Both the position numbers and the translations under genes were made by a program. The notes under the pieces are model-generated. The model was not told where the DNA came from, did no database searches, and was given only the letters and a program-made list of their open reading frames with translations. Source: Dehalococcoidia bacterium (GTDB lineage Bacteria > Chloroflexota > Dehalococcoidia > GIF9 > AB-539-J10). Taken from it: a stretch of DNA of 10,501 bases. Positions 5,731 through 10,501 of this stretch are shown here, piece after piece. The stretch is from assembly GCA_030669525.1 (NCBI GenBank), contig DAOVDO010000020.1:1-10501 (forward strand), given 5' to 3'. Position 1 is the stretch's first letter. Every line of letters begins with the position of its first letter.

Positions 5731-6747
5731 ATGGCTACGGTATCTGAAACTATCATATCAATTGGTAGCGATGCCGATGTTGTCCTCGCCAGAACGAAAG
5801 GGGAGAAACTGGCTCGGAGCACTGGTATGGAGAAGGCTCAGGTGGCAGATGTGGCTATAGCCATATCTGAGTTAGCCTCAAATCTGGCAAAACACAGGGT
5901 GACCGAGGGTAAGATTATTATACGCGAGATAAGGGCTGAGGAAAAGAAGGGCATAGAGGTAATAAGCTCTGACCTGGGTCCGGGCATTGCTGATATTGAC
6001 CAAGCTATGAGTGATGGCTACTCTACCGCCGCTTCCCTGGGTATCGGGTTGCCGGCGGTAAACAGGCTGATGGATGAATTCCAAATCAGGTCTAATATAG
6101 GCAAGGGAACCTTAGTTACCACCCGTAAATGGGTAAAACCTGAATTGCCTTCTGTGCCAGTGTCAGACCTTGAGCTCAGCGTGTTTTCGCGACCGTTTCC
6201 GGGACAGAAGTATAACGGGGACGCCTATTTTGTCAAAAGGTATGAAGATAAAGTCATCTTCGGCGTTATAGATGGCTTAGGTCATGGAAAGGATGCCCAG
6301 GAGGCATCGCAGGTTGCTGTCGACTGCCTGGAGAATTTCTACCGGAGACCTTTCGCTGAGATATTCCAGTTGTGCCACCAGCGGCTTAAGAGAACTCGTG
6401 GTGCTGCCATGAGCCTGTGCCGCATTAACCTCAAGGATAGAGTAATGACCCATGCCGGTATAGGTAATGTAAACACGCGGGTTTACTCGTCAGAAAAAGC
6501 CCCGGCTCCGTTCTGCATCAACGGCACCCTTGGAGTAGCTATGCGGACGGTAAAGGTTGATGATTACCCTCTCCCTGAAAACAGCACAATTATTATGTTT
6601 TCCGATGGCATATCGGGACGCTTCACACCAGATAACCCTTCAGGTTTCCTGGGTCTAAAGCCACAGAGGCTGGCCAGGCAAATATTGGATAATCACGCCA
6701 GGGATAATGATGACGCTACTATTATTGTGGGTAGGTCAAGCTCATGA
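5731..6747 (+). CDS. fusion of RsbT-like ATP-binding domain with RsbX/SpoIIE-type phosphatase
   Basis: Two-domain protein of 338 residues. Residues 1-135 are a second RsbT-like GHKL domain with N-box ISELASNLAKH (Glu47, Asn51), G1 DLGPGI (Asp81) and G2 GIGLPAVNRLMDEFQI, clearly a paralogue of the preceding RsbT. Residues 145-338 are a PP2C-type phosphatase like RsbX: metal ligands in NGDAY (Asp164) and IDGLGHG (Asp181), then AMSLCRI, AGIGNV, FSDG (Asp292) and DDATIIV (Asp327/328). RsbX dephosphorylates RsbR and RsbS and resets the stressosome. Whether the kinase half is active, or only tethers the phosphatase to ATP or STAS domains, cannot be told. I chose ATG 5731 because AGGTG (5721-5725) precedes it and the N-terminus then aligns with RsbT; a GTG at 5713 would add six residues and overlap rsbT. 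The end overlaps the next gene as ATGA. Confidence 0.9.
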   Translation: MATVSETIISIGSDADVVLARTKGEKLARSTGMEKAQVADVAIAISELASNLAKHRVTEGKIIIREIRAEEKKGIEVISSDLGPGIADIDQAMSDGYSTAASLGIGLPAVNRLMDEFQIRSNIGKGTLVTTRKWVKPELPSVPVSDLELSVFSRPFPGQKYNGDAYFVKRYEDKVIFGVIDGLGHGKDAQEASQVAVDCLENFYRRPFAEIFQLCHQRLKRTRGAAMSLCRINLKDRVMTHAGIGNVNTRVYSSEKAPAPFCINGTLGVAMRTVKVDDYPLPENSTIIMFSDGISGRFTPDNPSGFLGLKPQRLARQILDNHARDNDDATIIVGRSSS

Positions 6748-8681
6748 CCGATGACAAGCTCATCCAGCAATACAAGAAGCTAGTCTCCACCTACATTGAA
6801 AAGGGAGATGAGCGCTCTCTATATGAGGTCTCGGGGTTTGCCCGGGCTTGCCTGGCTCAGAACCTGGGCCCCGAGATTCTGGCGGAGATGCATTCTTCTG
6901 CTCTCTCTGACCTCGTGGAGGGAAGAGACACCGGGGTTCGGGAGCTGGTGGCAAGGGCTAACCAGGTGCTGCTGGAGGCGATGATGACCTATGGCCTGGT
7001 TTACCAGGAGCTTCTGGAACGGAAAAGCGGTGAGTATAAGGCACTGGAAGCCTATACCAACAAGATAGAACAGCAGGCAGAACAACTTAATACACTGTAT
7101 AACGAACTGGAAATATCAAATCAAGGGACAATTGCCCTTTATAAGGAACTGGATGAAAAGAACCGAGAGCTGCAGGAGCTGGACCGTCTCAAGTCACAAT
7201 TCCTGGCCAATATGAGCCATGAGCTGAGGACGCCGCTCAATTCCATTATTGGTTTTACCGGCATAATACTCCAGGGCCTTACCGGCGACATAACCGATGA
7301 ACAGAGAAAGCAATTAGAGATGGTCTATGATAGTGGCAAGCACCTGCTAAGTCTAATCAACGATGTGCTAGATTTGTCCAAGATTGCCGCCGGTAGAATG
7401 GAGGCGATGCCAGAGACCTTCCGCCTTGCCGAAGTTATCGAATCAGCAATTGCCATGATAACGCCGCTGGCCACTAGTAAGAACCTCAAACTACTTACCC
7501 CCAATGTGCCGCCACCTGACTTTGAGATATACAGCGACAGGAATAAGGTAAAGCAAATTCTAATCAACCTGCTTAACAATGCGGTTAAGTTCGCTGAGAC
7601 AGGTCAAATTGAAATCAATACCAGCTTTCCGCCTGAGGGCGATGAGATAGAGATTAGCGTCTCCGATACTGGCATTGGGATAAAGGAGGAGGCATTAAAC
7701 TTTATCTTTGATGAATTCCGCCAGGCAGAAGGGACAGTGGTCAGAGATAGGGGTGGAGTGGGACTGGGGCTCAGCATCAGTAAGAAGCTGGTAGAGCTCC
7801 TGAAGGGTAAAATCCGGGTAGAAAGTGAATATGGCGTTGGCTCCAGGTTCACCTTTAGTCTGCCGCTTCAACTACCACCAGCCAAGCCAGTGATAACAGC
7901 TATTCCGAAAGCAACCGAGGTGACCAATCCGCTGGTAATTACTGTTGAGGATGATCCAAAGACGCAGGAGATGCTCCGCATCTACCTGGAAAAGAACGGT
8001 TACCGTGTAATACAGGCCTACACGGGAACAGAAGCTATTAATCTGGCCAGGGAGCATAAGCCCTCTGCTATCACACTGGATATTATCATGCCCAGCCGGG
8101 ATGGTTGGGATATTCTGAAGGAACTCAAATCAACGCCGGAAACAGCCAGCATCCCGGTCATTATTGTCTCGGTTGTGGACAACAGGGAGCTAGGGCTGTC
8201 CATGGGGGCAATAGCCTACCTGATGAAACCTATTGACCCCGATGAGCTTATTAGAGTCCTTCGTGATATTGAGAGAGAAAATGGCGTCAGAATTAACAAG
8301 GTACTGGTTGTTGATGATAATCCCGCCGACGTGGAATTCATCGCTGCAATATTAGAAGACCCCAAGATTAATGGCAGAGCTGTCCACAGAGCCTATGGAG
8401 GTGTTGAGGGAGTAAAGTCAGCTAAAAAACACCTGCCTGACCTTATCATCCTGGACCTGATGATGCCAGATATGGACGGGTTCGAAGTAATCAGCAGGCT
8501 CCGGCGAAGCAAGACGACAAGAGACATTCCTATTCTGATTGTTACTGGCAAGGAGTTATCTAAAGAGGAGCAAGAGTTCCTGAGACAAAATGCCCAGCAG
8601 ATTATGATTAAAGGTAAGTTTAGCCAAGAGGAGTTAATGCAAAGTATTAAAGAAATACTGGAACAGGTTAGCAAAGGATAA
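6744..8681 (+). CDS. hybrid histidine kinase with RsbU-type N-terminal domain and two receivers
   Basis: A 645-residue soluble kinase, with no membrane segment. Residues 1-92 resemble the RsbU N-terminal domain that binds RsbT (YKKLVSTYIEKGDERSLYEV, then ALSDL and MMTYGLVYQELLE). A coiled coil follows (about 95-152). The HisKA domain has His159 in MSHELRTP. The HATPase has N-box NLLNNAVKF (Asn279), G1 DTGIGI and G2 GGVGLGLSI. Receiver 1 starts at 398 with VEDDP, phospho-acceptor Asp446 and MKPID. Receiver 2 starts at 519 with VVDDN and acceptor Asp571 in LDLMMPDMDG, but has MIKGKF where Lys-Pro is usual. All residues for autophosphorylation and transfer are present. The RsbU-like head replaces the phosphatase output with a kinase, so RsbT binding probably switches it. 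The start overlaps the previous stop as ATGA, with AGGT 7 nt upstream, so translation is coupled to the phosphatase fusion. Confidence 0.92.
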   Translation: MTDDKLIQQYKKLVSTYIEKGDERSLYEVSGFARACLAQNLGPEILAEMHSSALSDLVEGRDTGVRELVARANQVLLEAMMTYGLVYQELLERKSGEYKALEAYTNKIEQQAEQLNTLYNELEISNQGTIALYKELDEKNRELQELDRLKSQFLANMSHELRTPLNSIIGFTGIILQGLTGDITDEQRKQLEMVYDSGKHLLSLINDVLDLSKIAAGRMEAMPETFRLAEVIESAIAMITPLATSKNLKLLTPNVPPPDFEIYSDRNKVKQILINLLNNAVKFAETGQIEINTSFPPEGDEIEISVSDTGIGIKEEALNFIFDEFRQAEGTVVRDRGGVGLGLSISKKLVELLKGKIRVESEYGVGSRFTFSLPLQLPPAKPVITAIPKATEVTNPLVITVEDDPKTQEMLRIYLEKNGYRVIQAYTGTEAINLAREHKPSAITLDIIMPSRDGWDILKELKSTPETASIPVIIVSVVDNRELGLSMGAIAYLMKPIDPDELIRVLRDIERENGVRINKVLVVDDNPADVEFIAAILEDPKINGRAVHRAYGGVEGVKSAKKHLPDLIILDLMMPDMDGFEVISRLRRSKTTRDIPILIVTGKELSKEEQEFLRQNAQQIMIKGKFSQEELMQSIKEILEQVSKG

Positions 8682-8718
8682 CCCTATTATTTATCTGCTT
8701 GACTGTTGGTGCCCAGGG

Positions 8719-8729
8719 TGCCTGAGGCA
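8719..8729 (+). promoter_or_regulatory. small hairpin overlapping the ribosome binding site of the response regulator gene
   Basis: TGCC (8719-8722) pairs with GGCA (8726-8729) around TGA. The TGAGG (8723-8727) that stands 8 nt before the ATG at 8736 lies in its loop and 3' arm, so folding could lower translation of this gene relative to the kinase. GGTGCC also occurs twice here (8708-8713, 8717-8722). The stem is only 4 bp, so the effect is uncertain. Confidence 0.25.
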
Positions 8730-8735
8730 AATACT

Positions 8736-9137
8736 ATGGATAACAAGATATTGGTCATTGAGGACAACGAACAAAACCGGTATCTGGTTAGCTTTATCCT
8801 GAAGGAGAATGGATACCAGGTGATAGCTGCCCTGGACGGTTTAGAGGGTATAAATAAGGCTAAGGAGGAGAAACCAGACCTGATTCTGGTGGATATAAGG
8901 TTGCCGGTTATGGATGGCTATGAGGTAACCAGGCAGCTAAAAGCGCTTCCTGAATTTAAAAATATACCGATTATTGCCCTTACTGCTTATGCTATGAAGG
9001 GGGACCAAGAGAAAATTATGGAGGCGGGTTGTGATGGTTATATCCCTAAACCGATAATACCGGAGGAATTTATCCAACTGGTCGAGAATTATTTGAAACG
9101 GGGTGGTAACTATGAAAGTATTAGTAGTCGAAGATAA
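8736..9137 (+). CDS. single-domain (DivK/CheY-like) response regulator
   Basis: A lone receiver domain of 133 residues with no output domain. MDNKILVIEDNEQNRYLV supplies the acidic pocket, LILVDIRLPVMDGYEV the phospho-acceptor Asp53, IIALTAYAM the switch Thr, and DGYIPKPI the conserved Lys-Pro. This form is typical of DivK-like shuttles that relay phosphate or bind another protein when phosphorylated. The likely donor is the hybrid kinase 54 nt upstream. ATG 8736 is preferred because TGAGG (8723-8727) lies 8 nt before it and the domain begins there; an in-frame TTG at 8706 would add ten residues with no family match. The last 26 bases overlap the next gene in another frame. Confidence 0.93.
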   Translation: MDNKILVIEDNEQNRYLVSFILKENGYQVIAALDGLEGINKAKEEKPDLILVDIRLPVMDGYEVTRQLKALPEFKNIPIIALTAYAMKGDQEKIMEAGCDGYIPKPIIPEEFIQLVENYLKRGGNYESISSRR

Positions 9138-10501
9138 CGAGGACAGCCGGTATCTGCTGGAGAAGATTCTTAAGGGTTATGGCTATGAAGTAACCGCTGT
9201 GGCTAACGGGGCTGAGGCATTGAAGCAAGCCCTGGTGCAGCCCCCGGATTTAGTTGTCTCCGATATCCTGATGCCCAGGATGGACGGCTACCAGCTATGC
9301 CACGAATGGAGGCGAAATGAACAGCTCAAAAATATACCTTTCATCTTTTACACGGCTACTTACACTTCAGATGAGGATGAGAGGTTTGCCCTGAGCCTGG
9401 GGGCTAACACCTTCATACGGAAGCCTGCCGAACCTGATGCCCTTGTCCAGATACTAGAAGAGGTATTGGAAAAAGCCAGGGCTGGCCGCTTAGCTCCCAT
9501 AGAAGTTGCCCCTCTTGAGCAACCCCTCTTCCTCACTGAATACAACAAGCGAATCACAGCCAAGCTGGGTCAGAAGGTGGCTGATTTGGAGCAGGCCAGG
9601 GAAAAGTTAAGGTATGCAAATTCTGTTCTCGAAGCTATGAGAGGCGTCAATCAATTGATAGTGCGGGAAAAAGATAGAGTTAAAATGTTACAGGGTGCCT
9701 GTGAAATACTCATTAAGGTTAGGGAGTATAAGTTTGCCTGGGTTGGTCTTATTGAGGAAAGGAGCAAAAAGGTTTTACCAGTGGCAAAGGCGGGTGTTGA
9801 CAAGGATTACCTTAATTCGCTGAGGATTACCTGGGATGATAGTGAAACGGGAAAAGAACCGATAGGAACGGCGATAAAAACACGGCAACCGTCCATATTG
9901 AACAACATCCCCGGGGAGCCAGGATACCAACCATGGCGAGAAGAGGCATTGGAACTGGGCTATAATTCTCTGGCAGCGATTCCCCTGGTTTGTGATGAGA
10001 AGGTCTATGGAGCGCTCAATATTTACAGCAGTTTGAAAGACGGTTTTGGTGATGAAGAAGTCCAGTTACTGGTCGCTATAGGCGGTGACATCGCTTTTGT
10101 TCTGAAAGCCATTGACACTGAAGAGGAGCACAAGAGGGCGGAAGAGGAACTGGATTTAAGAGCTCAGCTTCTGGATAATGTTCAGGATGCAGTAAATTTA
10201 TCTGATATTGATGGAAATATTATTTACGTGAATGAGACGGCTTGCACATCTCTCGGTTATAGCAGGGAGGAGCTACTGAAGATGAATCTTGGTGAGCTGG
10301 ATACCGCGGGATATGCTCATGCTCTGGAATGGCGGAACCAGGAGTTGGCGAAGAAGAAGCACACCATATTCGAAACGGCTAACTTACGCAAGGACAGGTC
10401 AGCGATTCCTGTAGAAGTACATGCTCGACTTATTGAGGTGGGTGGTAAAAAGCTTGTACTAAGCGTTGACCGTGACATCACCGAACGCAAGCAGATGGAG
10501 G
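9112..10501 (+). CDS. receiver-GAF-PAS signalling protein, 3' end outside the window
   Basis: Open from ATG 9112 to the window edge, 463 full codons, no stop. Residues 1-120 are a receiver (MKVLVVEDNEDSRYLLEKIL, acceptor Asp51 in VVSDILMPRMDGYQL, FYTATYT, FIRKPAEP). A charged, partly coiled-coil linker (about 125-185) leads to a GAF domain (about 190-335; YKFAWVGLIEE, GTAIKTRQP, AAIPLVCDEKVYGALNIYS). A PAS domain follows (about 346-460; LLDNVQDAVNLSDIDGNIIYVNETA, LGYSREELL, VDRDITERK). The closing DITERKQ is the usual PAS end leading into another PAS domain or a histidine-kinase core. The missing part could therefore be a kinase, a cyclase or another output; I cannot tell which. GGTGG (9102-9106) precedes the ATG, inside the previous gene, which it overlaps by 26 nt, so translation is coupled. 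Likely a further step of the same phosphorelay. Confidence 0.9.
   Translation, partial: MKVLVVEDNEDSRYLLEKILKGYGYEVTAVANGAEALKQALVQPPDLVVSDILMPRMDGYQLCHEWRRNEQLKNIPFIFYTATYTSDEDERFALSLGANTFIRKPAEPDALVQILEEVLEKARAGRLAPIEVAPLEQPLFLTEYNKRITAKLGQKVADLEQAREKLRYANSVLEAMRGVNQLIVREKDRVKMLQGACEILIKVREYKFAWVGLIEERSKKVLPVAKAGVDKDYLNSLRITWDDSETGKEPIGTAIKTRQPSILNNIPGEPGYQPWREEALELGYNSLAAIPLVCDEKVYGALNIYSSLKDGFGDEEVQLLVAIGGDIAFVLKAIDTEEEHKRAEEELDLRAQLLDNVQDAVNLSDIDGNIIYVNETACTSLGYSREELLKMNLGELDTAGYAHALEWRNQELAKKKHTIFETANLRKDRSAIPVEVHARLIEVGGKKLVLSVDRDITERKQME

Noticed and set aside
8706..8735. TTG at 8706 as start of the lone response regulator
   Set aside because: The ATG at 8736 has TGAGG 8 nt upstream and begins exactly at the receiver domain.
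1..10501. CRISPR arrays, tRNA or rRNA genes, insertion sequences
   Set aside because: No regularly spaced repeats, tRNA-like cloverleaf, rRNA stretch, transposase or terminal inverted repeats were seen.

Overview
The window carries two blocks of plus-strand genes, separated by a short gene remnant on the opposite strand and an AT-rich regulatory gap. Codon use, moderate GC content, an endonuclease-type MutL, a PcrA-type helicase and a gram-positive-style stressosome cassette rule out an enteric host. The acyl-CoA ligase remnant, the stressosome genes and the GAF/PAS-rich two-component genes suggest Chloroflexota, possibly Dehalococcoidia. That placement is inference from general resemblance and no search was run.

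Block 1 (1-3495) is DNA repair. The C-terminal four fifths of a UvrD/PcrA helicase (5' end outside the window) is followed 41 nt later by mutL. MutL has the C-terminal endonuclease motifs. It appears to have its own promoter, lying so close to the start codon that the mRNA may be leaderless. Next comes a minus-strand remnant (3500-3748) of the ATP-grasp subunit of an ADP-forming acyl-CoA ligase. It keeps a good ribosome binding site but is cut off after about 76 recognisable residues, against the 3' end of mutL. Positions 3749-4044 hold no gene. They hold two tandem sigma-70-like promoters, a direct repeat and a hairpin, all upstream of the next operon.

Block 2 (4045 to the window end) is one tightly packed operon: RsbR, RsbS, RsbT, a fusion of an RsbT-like kinase domain with an RsbX/SpoIIE-type phosphatase, a hybrid histidine kinase whose first domain resembles the RsbT-binding domain of RsbU, a single-domain response regulator, and a receiver-GAF-PAS protein that runs off the end. 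RsbR and RsbS would form the stressosome core. RsbT would phosphorylate them and be released, and the phosphatase half of the fusion would reset them.

In Bacillus, freed RsbT activates the phosphatase RsbU, and the signal then passes through RsbV/RsbW to sigma-B. Here no RsbV, RsbW or sigma factor is visible. The RsbU-type docking domain sits instead on a histidine kinase with two receivers, followed by two more receiver proteins. The likely reading is a stressosome rewired to drive a two-component phosphorelay. This is the most interesting content of the window.
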